NCBI GenBank assembly: GCA_050694055.1
Contig: JBOGWX010000012.1
Span: 1 to 42,901, forward strand
Length of the DNA stretch: 42,901 nucleotides
Direction of reading: 5' to 3'
Origin: WHSV01 sp050694055
Lineage (GTDB): Bacteria > Actinomycetota > CADDZG01 > WHSQ01
In this document: positions 1 to 9,505 of the stretch, piece after piece
How the letters are laid out: each line of letters opens with the position of its first letter
Numbering within the stretch: position 1 is the first letter of the stretch
The notes under the pieces: model-generated
Told to the model about the DNA's origin: nothing
The model's database searches: none
Seen by the model: the letters and a program-made list of their open reading frames with translations, nothing else
Position numbers and translations under genes: made by a program

Positions 1-701
1 TCCGCGGTGTCGGCCAGAACGATCTGGCCGGTTTGCAACACATAGCCGCGGTCCGCGATCGACAGCGCCATGTTGGCGTTCTGCTCGACCACGAACACGG
101 TCGTGCCTTGTTCGTTGATCTGCTTGATGATCTCGAAGTTCTGCGCCACCAACACCGGCGCCAATCCCATTGAGGGCTCGTCCATGAGCAGCACCTTGGG
201 ACGGGCCATGAGCGCGCGGGCCATCGCCACCATCTGCTGCTCGCCACCGGAGAGGGTCCCGGCCCGCTGGGTCAATCGCTCTCTGACCCGGGGAAAGAGG
301 TCGAAGACGCGCTCGAGATCTTCCACGACAGCCTTGTCCTTCCTGAGATACGACCCCAACTCGAGGTTCTCTCGGACGGTCATCCGCTGAAACAACCGCC
401 GATTCTCGGGAACCATCGAGATGCCCTTCTCGACCAGGGTCTGGGTCGGCAGCCCACTGACGGTCTCGCCGTCGAGCACGACCCTGCCCGTGGTCGGCTT
501 GACGTAGCCCAGGATCGTCTTGAGCGTGGTGGTCTTGCCGCTTGCGTTCCCGCCGAGCAGGCACGCGATCTCACCTTGTTTGATCTCGATGTTGATATCG
601 CGCAGCACCTGTACGGGACCATAGTGGGAGTTCACCCCCTTCAGCTCGAGGATCACCCGGCCGTCGGCCCTGGGAGATGACCCAGCGTGCTCGGGGCTCA
701 C
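1..701 (-). CDS. livF: Branched-chain amino-acid ABC transporter ATPase LivF (3' end beyond window)
   Basis: ATP-binding subunit of a Liv/HAAT importer; it hydrolyses ATP at the inner face of the membrane to drive uptake of leucine, isoleucine, valine or related compounds. Translating the minus strand from a GTG at 701 gives a Walker A GGNASGKTTT, the ABC signature LSGGEQQM and the Walker B/D-loop stretch LLMDEPSMGLAP. The first glycine of Walker A context reads GGN-AS-GK, as is usual in LivF. The GTG overlaps the livG stop by four bases (GTGA), so translation is coupled. About 233 codons are present; LivF proteins are about 235-260 residues, so only the extreme C-terminus is missing. Identity is firm; exact substrate is not visible from the ATPase. 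Confidence 0.95.
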   Translation of the reverse strand, partial: MSPEHAGSSPRADGRVILELKGVNSHYGPVQVLRDINIEIKQGEIACLLGGNASGKTTTLKTILGYVKPTTGRVVLDGETVSGLPTQTLVEKGISMVPENRRLFQRMTVRENLELGSYLRKDKAVVEDLERVFDLFPRVRERLTQRAGTLSGGEQQMVAMARALMARPKVLLMDEPSMGLAPVLVAQNFEIIKQINEQGTTVFVVEQNANMALSIADRGYVLQTGQIVLADTA

Positions 702-1483
702 GCTTCCGGCACCACCTTCGTGCCGAGGTATGCCTCGATCACGCGCTCGTCGTGGGCGACATCGTCGTAGGAACCCTCTGCGATCTTCTTTCCGTAGTCG
801 AGCACCGCGACGCGGTCTGACACGCCCTTGACCACCTGCATGTCGTGCTCGATAAGCACGATGGTAAATCCCTTCTCGTCGCGAAGCTTGCCGATGAGCT
901 TCGTGAGCTCCTTCGTCTCGCGCGGATTCATCCCTGCGGTCGGCTCGTCGAGCAGGATCACGTTGGGATCCGAAGCCATCGCTCGCGCGATCTCAAGCCG
1001 GCGGCGGTTCGCGTACGACAGCGACATCGCCGGCTGGTCGAAGCGGTAACCGACTAACCGTGTCCCGAAGAAAGACAGGCTCTCCTCGGCTCGCTTCTTT
1101 GTCTCCTCCTCCTCCGCCCGGAAACGGGGAGTCCGCAGGATCGCGCCAAGCAGACCGGACTTGGTCCGGCAGTGGCGGGCAACCATGACGTTCTCGCGCA
1201 CGCTCATCTCCGCGAACAGGCGCACGGTCTGGAAGGTACGGGCAATGCCGCGTTCGAGGATCTGACTGGGCACCAGGCCCAGGATGTCCACGCCGCTGAA
1301 GAAGATCTGGCCCGAGTCCGCGCCAATCATTCCGGTGACGAGGTTGAAGAAGGTGGTCTTGCCTGCGCCGTTCGGTCCGATGACGCTAACGACCTCGCCT
1401 TCGTCGACGTGGAGATCGAGCGAGTCGATAGCGTTGACACCACCGAATGACCTGTGCAGCGCCTTTATCTCGAGCAGCGCCAT
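698..1483 (-). CDS. livG: Branched-chain amino-acid ABC transporter ATPase LivG
   Basis: Second ATPase of the Liv/HAAT importer, 261 residues from an ATG at 1483. The open frame continues upstream to 1546, but MALLEIKALHRSFGG is the normal LivG beginning and this ATG sits two bases after the livM stop. Visible motifs: Walker A GPNGAGKTT (about residues 35-43), Q-loop TFQTVRLF, LSYANRRRLEIARA in place of a classical LSGG signature (the LSY-x-x-RR form is typical of LivG), Walker B VILLDEPTAGMNP, and the switch histidine in LIEHDM. It pairs with LivF as a heterodimer under LivH/LivM. The gene is embedded in the livHMGF operon with overlaps or 2-bp gaps on both sides. Confidence 0.96.
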   Translation of the reverse strand: MALLEIKALHRSFGGVNAIDSLDLHVDEGEVVSVIGPNGAGKTTFFNLVTGMIGADSGQIFFSGVDILGLVPSQILERGIARTFQTVRLFAEMSVRENVMVARHCRTKSGLLGAILRTPRFRAEEEETKKRAEESLSFFGTRLVGYRFDQPAMSLSYANRRRLEIARAMASDPNVILLDEPTAGMNPRETKELTKLIGKLRDEKGFTIVLIEHDMQVVKGVSDRVAVLDYGKKIAEGSYDDVAHDERVIEAYLGTKVVPEA

Positions 1484-1485
1484 CG

Positions 1486-3279
1486 TTATGCCTCGGCCGG
1501 CGCGGCGTCGGACTTCTCTTGCCTTTCTTGCTCCGCCTTGAGCCACTCATCCTGGGCGAATTCCTCCTCGTGCAGCTCCGCCGCGCGCCGCCTGCTTGGG
1601 AGGAGACCCTCTGGCTTCTTCAACATCATGAAGATCAGTAGCGCGCCGTAGGCGAGAAATCTGAACTCATCGAACTCCCGTGCAAGCTCCGGGAGCCCCA
1701 CCAGCACGAAAGCGCCCACAATCACACCGGGGACGCTGCCGAGACCGCCGATGATGATGATGATCAGGATGTTGATCGACACGACGACCGAGAAACTGCT
1801 GGGGAAGATGGCACCGATCTTCGTGGCGAACAGCGCTCCCCCCAATCCGCCGAGAATGGCACCGATGATGAACGCGTAGAGCTTGGCCGCGACGATATTG
1901 ACGCCCATCGCCTCCGCAACCGACTCGTCCTCCCGCATCGCCATCCATGCTCGGCCCATGCGAGAGTCCTCGAGCGCGTAGGTCACATAGGCAGCGATCA
2001 CTGCGAGGCCGAAGATCGCGTAGAAAAACGCTTGCGAGCCTTCAATGAGGATGGGGCCGATGGCGATCTCCGGGATGTTGATGATCCCCTGCGCGCCGCC
2101 GAACGTTCCGCTGAACGCGTCGGAAAAGAACAGGATCCGGGCGATCTCGCCGAACCCAAGGGTGACGATGGCTAGATAGTCGCCGCGCATCCGGATCACC
2201 GGCACCCCGACTACGATGCCGGAGAAGGCGGCGGCCATAGCCACGAACGGAAGCGCAAGGAGGAAGGTGAGCTCGGGCGAGAAGGCAGGCGCCGACGGCG
2301 AGGTGAGCACTCCAGTCGTATACGCGCCGACCGCGAAGAAGGCGACATAGCCGAGATCCAGGAGCCCGGCGAAGCCGACCACGATGTTGAGCCCCAGGGC
2401 CATCAACAGGAAAATCCCGGCGAGATCGGCGACTTCGCTCAAGTAGACGCCGAGGATCCGAGGAAGAACGGCGATCAACAGGAGAAGCACAGCCATGCCG
2501 ATGATCGCTCTCTTGCGCCGCTCACTCTCGGGCAGAGAGTAGAAGCGCTCCCGTATCGAAGTCTCCCGGCGCGCAGACGCCAAGTAGATCGCGAAGAACA
2601 CTGCGAGCACGATCACTGCGCCGGCTATGGAGAGCCCGCTGAACTCGAACAGGAAACTGGCCACTCCCGACAGGCCGGCGCCTCTGAAGAGCTGCTTCAC
2701 GAGCGCTTCGAGCAGACCGATGACCAGCGTCCACGTGAGCGCCATGAATAACGGCCGGCGCCACCGCTCGCCGAGAAGGTGGGCCGCGCCGCCGATGGCA
2801 CCCAGCGCGGTCCCGCCGAGCAAGTAGGCGACGACGGAGGCGCCGACCCCTCCGTTCAGGGTGAGCGTATCCACCAGTTCGGGAGAGAGATGGCGAAAGA
2901 TATCGCGCACCTCGAAGGCATTGATGAATGCGACGAAGAGCCCCAGAGTCAGCCCCGCGATCGCCCCTGCGATCGCCCCCGCCACGACGTTACGCGGACC
3001 GGGGCGCGACGCTTCGAAACCCTCGCGCTGCTCCGGCGGAGTTCCCGCCATGTAGCCGAACATGAAGGGAACGGTCAGGAGCAGGAGATTAGTGAAAGAC
3101 AGCCCGATGATCACCTCACGCGTCTGAAAGGCCGTAATCATCCCCACGGCGGCGACGAAGACGAGCGTGATCCCGGCGATCGCGCCCATGCGAGCAGCCC
3201 GCCTAAGGTTGATCTCGGGTGCCGGAAGCAGCTCCTGTGGCTCGGCCGCCTGCCCGATCCTAGTTTCCGTCTCCGTCAT
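1486..3279 (-). CDS. livM: Branched-chain amino-acid ABC permease LivM with long N-terminal membrane extension
   Basis: Membrane permease of the Liv importer, 597 residues. Family members are usually about 300-420 residues. The canonical LivM region begins near residue 255 (KRAIIGMAVLLLL) and includes LLDLGYVAFFAVGAYTTG, the EAA-like loop RGDYLAIVTLGFGEIARI and ALEDSRMGRAWMAMREDE. The first 250 residues are an additional domain with about five or six predicted helices that are rich in Gly/Ala, for example residues 31-50, 58-78, 96-120, 143-165 and 170-190. The frame is uninterrupted and the start at 3279 lies four bases after the livH stop, which supports a genuine long protein. The C-terminus is a charged tail (DEWLKAEQERQEK). 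Function of the extension is unknown. Confidence 0.93.
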   Translation of the reverse strand: MTETETRIGQAAEPQELLPAPEINLRRAARMGAIAGITLVFVAAVGMITAFQTREVIIGLSFTNLLLLTVPFMFGYMAGTPPEQREGFEASRPGPRNVVAGAIAGAIAGLTLGLFVAFINAFEVRDIFRHLSPELVDTLTLNGGVGASVVAYLLGGTALGAIGGAAHLLGERWRRPLFMALTWTLVIGLLEALVKQLFRGAGLSGVASFLFEFSGLSIAGAVIVLAVFFAIYLASARRETSIRERFYSLPESERRKRAIIGMAVLLLLIAVLPRILGVYLSEVADLAGIFLLMALGLNIVVGFAGLLDLGYVAFFAVGAYTTGVLTSPSAPAFSPELTFLLALPFVAMAAAFSGIVVGVPVIRMRGDYLAIVTLGFGEIARILFFSDAFSGTFGGAQGIINIPEIAIGPILIEGSQAFFYAIFGLAVIAAYVTYALEDSRMGRAWMAMREDESVAEAMGVNIVAAKLYAFIIGAILGGLGGALFATKIGAIFPSSFSVVVSINILIIIIIGGLGSVPGVIVGAFVLVGLPELAREFDEFRFLAYGALLIFMMLKKPEGLLPSRRRAAELHEEEFAQDEWLKAEQERQEKSDAAPAEA

Positions 3280-3283
3280 CGTC

Positions 3284-4372
3284 TTAAGCCCTCTCCCGTG
3301 CCAGTCGCTCGCCGAGGATGCCGGAAGGGCGGAAGATCAATACCAAAATCAACGCGCTGAACGCGACGACGTCTTTGAGCTGGTGTGCTGCGGTAACCCC
3401 AAGCCCCGTGAGCACGAGGCTCGGCCCGAGTGATTCGACGCCTCCCAGGACGAGGCCTCCTATCATGGCGCCGATGATGTTGCCGATGCCCCCCAGCACC
3501 GCCGAGGTGAACGCCTTGATCCCGGGGAAGAACCCCGTGAAGAAGTCGACGCTGCCGAACTCGAGCCCGAACAGCAAGCCGGCGACCCCCGCCATCGCAC
3601 CCCCGACCGCAAATACGAGCACAATTGTTCGGTCGACGTTGATGCCCATGAGCCGGGCGATTTCCTGGTCCTCCGACACCGCCCTCATCGCTTTGCCCGC
3701 CTTGGTCTTCTCGACGAACAGGTAGAGTCCGACCATCATCGCAAAAGCGGCGAGGATAATGAGAAGCTGCACCTTGAGGAAGGGTATTCCCAGGACCTCG
3801 ATCTTGCCCTGCAGCGATTCCATCGTCGGGTAGGCCTTCTTGTCGGTCCCGAACATCCCCGCGACCGCGTATTGGATGAAGAACGACGCGCCGATAGAGG
3901 TAATCAGGGGGATGAGACGCGGCTTGCCACGCAACGGGCGATATGCGACCCGTTCGAGCACCACCGACACCAGCGTAGATACCGCCATGCAGCAGATCAG
4001 TGTGAACACCAGCGAGAAAACGGGCTGACTGTTCCACAAGCCCGCGTCCGCCAGCGCGTTGGAGACGAAAAACCCGGTCATTGCACCGGTCATGAACACC
4101 TCGCCGTGCGCGAAGTTGATGAACCGAAGGACCCCGTAGACCATCGTGTAGCCGAGCGCGATCAGCGCGTACACCGACCCCTGGGCGACTCCAAATATGA
4201 CCAGGTCGCGCCACTGTGCACCGGACAGCCGTCCGCTCGAGATGCTGTTGAACGCCCCCCAAACAATGGCGACGAGTGCAGCAATGCGGACCAGCCAGAG
4301 GAAGCCGTCGATCAGCGGTAGCTGCACCTTACGGCGCGCGCCCACGCGCCCTTGCGCTACGTCCTGTGCCAT
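3284..4372 (-). CDS. livH: Branched-chain amino-acid ABC permease LivH
   Basis: First permease subunit of the Liv importer, 362 residues. After a short cytoplasmic N-terminus and one extra helix (about residues 28-45) it shows the LivH hallmarks QGSVYALIALGYTMVYGVLRFINFAHGEVFM and the cytoplasmic loop TKAGKAMRAVSEDQEIARLMGINVDRT, where it contacts an ATPase subunit. Near the C-terminus GGIGNIIGAMIGGLVLGGVES is also typical. Family length is about 290-330, so the N-terminus is modestly longer, partly from one additional helix. It is followed after four bases by livM. Start at 4372 is the first good ATG; no strong ribosome-binding site is visible before it. Confidence 0.95.
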   Translation of the reverse strand: MAQDVAQGRVGARRKVQLPLIDGFLWLVRIAALVAIVWGAFNSISSGRLSGAQWRDLVIFGVAQGSVYALIALGYTMVYGVLRFINFAHGEVFMTGAMTGFFVSNALADAGLWNSQPVFSLVFTLICCMAVSTLVSVVLERVAYRPLRGKPRLIPLITSIGASFFIQYAVAGMFGTDKKAYPTMESLQGKIEVLGIPFLKVQLLIILAAFAMMVGLYLFVEKTKAGKAMRAVSEDQEIARLMGINVDRTIVLVFAVGGAMAGVAGLLFGLEFGSVDFFTGFFPGIKAFTSAVLGGIGNIIGAMIGGLVLGGVESLGPSLVLTGLGVTAAHQLKDVVAFSALILVLIFRPSGILGERLARERA

Positions 4373-4478
4373 CTCAGCTCGGGCCGCCTGGCGAATATCT
4401 GACTGCTACGCGTGTTGTCATACGCGAGCGGGGCACCCGGTACCCGGTCGGATACGGCGTCCAAATGCTCGCGAGTTT

Positions 4479-5744
4479 CTATAGCCCGGCTGCCTCTTCG
4501 TCGAATGTGTAGAGCGGGTCGCCCCGGACGTCGTCGATCGACTCCTTCTCCTCGGTGTTCTGGAAGACCTGGATGTTCGGGTCGGCGCAGTCCCCGAACT
4601 CGTCGCAGCTAAGTACGCCGGTCAGACCTTCGAATCCCTCGGTTTCTCCGACCGCGTCCCGCAGTCCCTGGCGATCGATGTGAAGGGTGCCGTCATCGTC
4701 CTCGACGACGATCTCGTCGAGCCCCTGGAACAGGATGTTGGCCGCATCGTACGCGTGAGCGTGGAACGACTGGATCGGCCTCTCGCCGTACTCCGCCTCG
4801 TATTTGGAGACGAACTCGCTGTACGCGTTCCCCTCGGGCGTGCCCGGACCCGAGAAGTACATCCCTTCGGTCGCCGGGATCGATACGAAAGTGTCAGACA
4901 GCAGACCGTCCGCCCCCATCAGGATCTCCTCACCGAAGCCGACGTCGCCCGCCTGCCTGGCGATGAAGTCGCCGGCCGGCTGGAAGATGGGGAAGAACAA
5001 GAGCTCTGCTCCCGATGCCTCGACCTCGGTGAGGACCGGACGCATATCCGTTTGATCCGGACTGACCGCCGAGCTCAGGCTGATAGTGCCGCCGAACTCC
5101 TCGAAGGAGTTATCGAAGACGCTCACAAGGCCCTGGGTGTAGGGATCGCCGTCGTGGATCGATGCGGCCTCCGTTATGTCGAGCTCCTCGTACACGAATG
5201 TCGCCGCGGCCGCGCCCTGGATTTCGTCGTTGTGCGCGGTGCGGAAGTAGCCCGGATTGTATGCGTCACCCTCCTCGCCCTGTAGCGAGGTCAGCGCGGG
5301 CGAGGTGTTGGAGCCGGAGATCATCGTCAGGTCGGCCTCGGACATGATCTCAGACACAGGAACTCCGGCGCCCGAGCAGCTCGTCCCGATGATGCCGACG
5401 ATCTGGGGATTGGATACCAGTGCCTGCGCCGCGGTCGTTCCGCCCTCCGCCGCGCATTGACCGTCCTCGACCGAGAGCTCGATGGGATGACCTCTGAACT
5501 CGCCGTCGAGATCGTCGATCGCGATCTCGATGGCGCGTACCTGGTCCTCGCCAAGGCTGGCAACGTCGCCCGAGACTGCCTGGATAGCACCTATCTCGAG
5601 CGGCTCGTCCGAACCGATCGTGACCGCGCCCAGCGCGCCGGGCTCGAACGTGCGCCCGTCGTCGTCGGCGTCTCCCCCGCACGCCGACGCCATAAGTGAC
5701 AACGCAAGCAGTATGGCGAGGAGCGCGAACCATCTCTTCTTCAT
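4479..5744 (-). CDS. Branched-chain amino-acid ABC substrate-binding lipoprotein (LivK-like)
   Basis: Extracytoplasmic solute-binding protein of type I periplasmic fold (Peripla_BP_6/LivK family) that delivers ligand to LivHM. The start is set at the ATG at 5744: an AAAGGGGG ribosome site lies just before it and the product opens with KKRW, a hydrophobic core and the lipobox ASAC, so the mature protein should be lipid-anchored at Cys. The open frame runs further upstream but without sequence character. Mature features include LEIGAIQAVSGDVASLG, the ligand-region IGTSCSGAGVPVSEI and a C-terminal FEGLTGVLSCDEFGDC. Length is 421 residues, normal for the family. It is the first gene of the transporter operon, with a 106-bp gap before livH, so it may be made in excess. 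Confidence 0.92.
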   Translation of the reverse strand: MKKRWFALLAILLALSLMASACGGDADDDGRTFEPGALGAVTIGSDEPLEIGAIQAVSGDVASLGEDQVRAIEIAIDDLDGEFRGHPIELSVEDGQCAAEGGTTAAQALVSNPQIVGIIGTSCSGAGVPVSEIMSEADLTMISGSNTSPALTSLQGEEGDAYNPGYFRTAHNDEIQGAAAATFVYEELDITEAASIHDGDPYTQGLVSVFDNSFEEFGGTISLSSAVSPDQTDMRPVLTEVEASGAELLFFPIFQPAGDFIARQAGDVGFGEEILMGADGLLSDTFVSIPATEGMYFSGPGTPEGNAYSEFVSKYEAEYGERPIQSFHAHAYDAANILFQGLDEIVVEDDDGTLHIDRQGLRDAVGETEGFEGLTGVLSCDEFGDCADPNIQVFQNTEEKESIDDVRGDPLYTFDEEAAGL

Positions 5745-6264
5745 GTGGCCCCCTTTGCTGACGTGGACGAACCTCCTCCTGCCGGAGGATCGGCAAGATC
5801 GATGAACCGGAGGAGGCGCCCTCTCTTGAGCACGGGGAGCGTCCGGGGCGGCGCGGGCAGAGATGTCCGACCTATCCGCTCGTGAAGCCACGTGGACTGG
5901 AGTCCCCGGAGGCAGTAGGTCGGCGCCTCGCTTAGGTCTTTCCACTCCCTCTGGCGGACCTCGGCCAGCGACCGACTCACCACCTCGTCGACGTACCATG
6001 GGATGGAGATCGCCGCTGCTACTTCCATGGTTCCAACTGTGGACAGATGGGGGTAACCGGGACGTCACCCGCCGGTAACGAGTCCGTCACATCCCTCATG
6101 GCGTTGCTGGATGGGCCGCGGGTCCAAATCCCTCCTTCCCGACCACTCGGCTCTCCGATTCGTCCCACTTATGTACGGAATTAGGTCACGTATCGTTCAC
6201 CGGGGCACACGATCCTTGCCTCGGCCTGCGTGAAGGGGAGGACGCCATCGCAGGGTTACCGCGG
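5745..6264. other. Intergenic region between livK and glycerophosphodiesterase gene
   Basis: This 520-bp stretch separates two divergent genes and should hold both promoters. I see no convincing gene in any frame. A small hairpin with arms CCTCC and GGAGG lies at about 5773-5786, near the livK leader. I could not identify a riboswitch or a clear -35/-10 pair. Confidence 0.4.
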
Positions 6265-7086
6265 GTGCGACGCCATCCGCCGATAGCGACCGGCTCGGCG
6301 AACATCGCCCACCGCGGCGCGTCCGGATACGCACCCGAGCACACCGCCGCCGCCTTCGACCTGGCGCTCCAACTGGGGGCCGAGTACCTCGAGTTCGATG
6401 TGCAGCTTACGGCCGACGGAGTTCCCGTCGTCTTTCACGATCTGATCTCGTCGCGCACGCTGCGTTCCATCCCCGAACACGGAGTCATCTCCGAGATGGT
6501 CTACGGGCAGCTCGCAGACGCCGACGCGGGAAGCTGGTTCAACGAGATGCATCCGGAGGCAATGACGAGCTTCGTGGGTCGGCCCCTCATGACGCTCGGC
6601 GAGGTGCTCGAGCGATATCGCCACCTCGCGAAGTTCGCCATAGAGATCAAGAGTCGGGACGACGTGAGGTCTGGAATCGAATGGAAAGTGTTGCGGACCC
6701 TGGCCGAGTACGACCTCTTGCGCGACGGCGACCGGGTCGTGGTGATGTCACTTTCGGTAGTCACTCCTCAGAGGCTGCACTCGCTTGCGCCGGCCATCGA
6801 GCTCGTCCAACTGTTCTACGAGCACGAGCCTCCACACGAGATTCTCGGTCGCCTGCAGCAGGCGCGCCGCTACGCCGCGCGCATCGGGCCTCACCACACC
6901 CAGATCACTGATGAGCTGGTCGAGGCCGCCCATGAAGAGGGGTTGGGCGTGTGGACCTGGGCGGTGAACGAAACCCGAGACATGGAGCGGTTACTCGATG
7001 CCGGTGTCGACGGCATCGTCACCGACTATCCGGATCGTTTGAGCGCTCTGCTCGAAGCGCGCCGGCGATCCTTGCGCGAGGGCTAA
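6265..7086 (+). CDS. Glycerophosphodiester phosphodiesterase (UgpQ/GlpQ type)
   Basis: Hydrolyses glycerophosphodiesters to sn-glycerol 3-phosphate and an alcohol in a metal-dependent reaction. The 273-residue TIM-barrel shows the GDPD signature: His16-Arg17 in NIAHRGASGYAPEHT, Glu25, Glu43 and Asp45 in YLEFDVQLTADG, and His58 in VVFHD. The C-terminal GIVTDYPDRL is also typical. There is no signal peptide, so this is a cytoplasmic UgpQ-like enzyme rather than secreted GlpQ. The GTG start at 6265 is the most likely; a purine-rich GAAGGGGAGG lies about 22 bases upstream, farther than ideal, so the start is uncertain by some codons. The gene is convergent with asd and their stops overlap by four bases. 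Confidence 0.92.
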   Translation: MRRHPPIATGSANIAHRGASGYAPEHTAAAFDLALQLGAEYLEFDVQLTADGVPVVFHDLISSRTLRSIPEHGVISEMVYGQLADADAGSWFNEMHPEAMTSFVGRPLMTLGEVLERYRHLAKFAIEIKSRDDVRSGIEWKVLRTLAEYDLLRDGDRVVVMSLSVVTPQRLHSLAPAIELVQLFYEHEPPHEILGRLQQARRYAARIGPHHTQITDELVEAAHEEGLGVWTWAVNETRDMERLLDAGVDGIVTDYPDRLSALLEARRRSLREG

Positions 7087-8108
7087 CGAAGTAGCTCTGC
7101 TATCTGGACGGCGTTCAGAGCCGCACCCTTACGCAGGTTGTCGCCGACCGAGTAGAACTCCAGCGCGCGGTCGTCGAATAGATCCTTACGAATACGCCCG
7201 ACGTAGCACGAATCTTCCTGGGCGGCGACCAGTGGTGTGGGATAGACGTGGTTATCGAGGTCGTCGGCCAGCTCGACACCGGGCGAAGCAGCCAGTAGCG
7301 CGCGCGCTCGCTCCACGGACACCTCGGTATCGAACTCGGCATGGACCGCGACGCCATGACCCGTCATGACAGGTACGCGCACGCAGGTAGCCGTCGCCCT
7401 CAAGTCACCGATGCCCATGATCTTTCGCGTTTCGTTGCACAGTTTGATCTCCTCCGACGTGTAGCCGTCGTGCTTGACCGAACCGCACTTCGGTAGCACG
7501 TTGAGCGCGATCGGATGAACGAAGGTGTCGCCGCCCTTGATGACGTCGGCAGCACGACCAGCGCGCACGGCGTCGGGCTCTTTGGCCGCGAGCTGCGTCT
7601 GCTCCCACAGCTCTTCGACTCCCTGCTGTCCCGACCCCGAGGCGGCTTGATAGGTCGCCAGCACGAGACGGTTGACGGTCCATTCACGGTGCAGGGGGGC
7701 CAGCGGCATGACCATCGCGGTCGTCGTGCAGTTGGGCGTGGCGATGATGTTCTTGGGAAGGTTGCGCACCTGGTCGCCGTTGATCTCGGGTATCACCAGC
7801 GGCACCTCGTCGTCCATGCGGAACGCCGCGGACTTGTCGATGACGATCGCTCCTCGCGCAGCCGCTATCGGAGCCCACTCCAGGCTGAGCTCGTCGGCCA
7901 CATCGAATATCGCGATGTCTGCGCCGTCGAAGACGTCGGGCGTGAGACCGACCACCTCGACCTCACCGTTGCGGAACTCCAGCTTGCGGCCGACCGAGCG
8001 CGACGACGCCACCGGGACCAACTCGTCGACCGGAAAGTTCCGCTGCTCGAGGATCCTGAGCACCTCCGTACCCACCGCACCGGTCGCGCCGACCAAGACG
8101 ACTCTCAT
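7083..8108 (-). CDS. asd: Aspartate-semialdehyde dehydrogenase
   Basis: Reduces aspartyl phosphate to aspartate semialdehyde with NADPH, the second step toward lysine, diaminopimelate, methionine and threonine. The 341-residue protein has the N-terminal nucleotide loop GATGAVG (residues 7-13), the catalytic cysteine Cys127 in ATPNCTT, and the later motifs QAASGSGQQGVEEL and RVPVMTGHG, the latter carrying the active-site histidine region. Length matches the family. The gene begins on the base after the lysC stop, so the two are one transcription unit and probably translationally coupled. Its stop overlaps that of the convergent glycerophosphodiesterase gene. Confidence 0.97.
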   Translation of the reverse strand: MRVVLVGATGAVGTEVLRILEQRNFPVDELVPVASSRSVGRKLEFRNGEVEVVGLTPDVFDGADIAIFDVADELSLEWAPIAAARGAIVIDKSAAFRMDDEVPLVIPEINGDQVRNLPKNIIATPNCTTTAMVMPLAPLHREWTVNRLVLATYQAASGSGQQGVEELWEQTQLAAKEPDAVRAGRAADVIKGGDTFVHPIALNVLPKCGSVKHDGYTSEEIKLCNETRKIMGIGDLRATATCVRVPVMTGHGVAVHAEFDTEVSVERARALLAASPGVELADDLDNHVYPTPLVAAQEDSCYVGRIRKDLFDDRALEFYSVGDNLRKGAALNAVQIAELLR

Positions 8109-9395
8109 CTACGTCTCCCTCGCGTTGATGGCGCGCAGCTGACCGGTCGCGGTGGCCGGGTGTTCCTCACGGATGATGGCCTCCTCGGTCAACTCGAACT
8201 TGTCGTGAATGGCTTTGACCGCGCGCTCGACCTCGAAGGCGCGAATCACACACGACACCCGAATCGACGACGTCGAGATGATCTCGATGTTGATACCGGC
8301 ATCACTGAGTGCGTCGAACATGTCGGCCGCCACGCCGGGATGTGTCTTCATGCCGGCACCCACGAGCGACACCTTGGCGATGTCCGGATCCGTGAGGACA
8401 CCTTCGGCCCCCACGGATGCCGACACGTCCTCGAGCACTTGCCCGGCTCGCCGGAGATCCTCTGTCGGCATCGTGAAAGAGATGTCGGTACGACCGTCAT
8501 CGGCAACGTTCTGAACGATCATGTCGATATTGACGCCCTCGTCGGCCAGCGGACGAAAGACGCGCGCGGCGATGCCCGGCGTATCGGGAACCTTCTGAAT
8601 GACGACTTTCGCCTCGGAGATGTCATGCGCGACTCCCGAGATGATCGCTCGCTCCATGCGCTCGTCCTCCTCCATGATCCACGTTCCGTCCTCGTATCCG
8701 AACGAGGAGCGCACGTGGAGCACAACTCCATGGTTCCTCGCGTATTCCACCGACCGCAGCATCAACACCCCTGCGCCTGCGGCCGCCATCTCCAGCATCT
8801 CCTCGTAGGACACGGCGTGGAGCTTGCGGGCGCTCGGCACGATGCGAGGATCGGCCGTGTACACGCCGTCGACGTCCGTGTAGATCTCGCACCGGTCGGC
8901 CCCCAGAGCTGCCGCCAGAGCAACGGCGGTGGTGTCGGACCCTCCTCGTCCGAGGGTCGTGACGTCGTAGGTCGTGGAAACGCCCTGGAAGCCGGCCACG
9001 ATTGCGATCTTGTTCTCCGCCAGCGCCTGGCGAACGCGGTCTCCTTTGACCTCGAGAATGCGTGCCTTCCCATGCGTCGTGTCGGTGACGATCCCGGCCT
9101 GCGATCCAGTGAGGCTGATGGCCTCGTAGCCGAGGTCGGAGATGACCATGGACAGCAGCGCCATGGAGATGCGCTCTCCGGCAGTGAGAAGCATGTCGAG
9201 CTCGCGGGGGTTCGGCTCGGGGGAGACCTGCGCGGCCAGGCCGACGAGCTCGTCGGTGCTGTGACCCATGGCCGAGACGACGACGCACACCTGATTGCCG
9301 TCGCGCGCCGCCGAGACGATGCGCTCGGCCACCCTCTTGATCCGTTCGGCGTCCCCGACCGAGGTTCCGCCGTACTTCTGGACGATCAAAGCCAT
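8109..9395 (-). CDS. lysC: Aspartate kinase
   Basis: Phosphorylates aspartate, the committed step of the aspartate family pathway. The 428-residue protein starts MALIVQKYGGTSVG, with the KYGGTSVG substrate/ATP motif, followed by the amino-acid kinase domain (to about residue 235, including GRGGSDTTAVALAAALGA and EIYTDVDGVYTADPR) and two C-terminal ACT domains (about 265-425) that usually bind lysine and/or threonine for feedback control. In many actinobacteria and Bacillus an internal start gives a separate regulatory beta subunit; I could not confirm one here. lysC and asd abut. No lysine riboswitch was recognised in the 220-bp leader, which instead holds a nested palindrome. Confidence 0.97.
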   Translation of the reverse strand: MALIVQKYGGTSVGDAERIKRVAERIVSAARDGNQVCVVVSAMGHSTDELVGLAAQVSPEPNPRELDMLLTAGERISMALLSMVISDLGYEAISLTGSQAGIVTDTTHGKARILEVKGDRVRQALAENKIAIVAGFQGVSTTYDVTTLGRGGSDTTAVALAAALGADRCEIYTDVDGVYTADPRIVPSARKLHAVSYEEMLEMAAAGAGVLMLRSVEYARNHGVVLHVRSSFGYEDGTWIMEEDERMERAIISGVAHDISEAKVVIQKVPDTPGIAARVFRPLADEGVNIDMIVQNVADDGRTDISFTMPTEDLRRAGQVLEDVSASVGAEGVLTDPDIAKVSLVGAGMKTHPGVAADMFDALSDAGINIEIISTSSIRVSCVIRAFEVERAVKAIHDKFELTEEAIIREEHPATATGQLRAINARET

Positions 9396-9505
9396 GGTTA
9401 CAAGGTAGCAAGCAATCTGAGCCGAGCGCCCGCACCTAGCGATACCTGAGGGAACGAGAGTGCCGACTGGGTTACGGGATCGGAACGCGCCCGGTCGGAG
9501 AACGA

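Noticed and set aside
7515..9449. Long plus-strand open frame of 644 codons opposite asd and lysC
   Set aside because: It is entirely antisense to two well-conserved housekeeping genes and has the His/Arg/Asp-rich composition expected from the complement of GC-rich codons.
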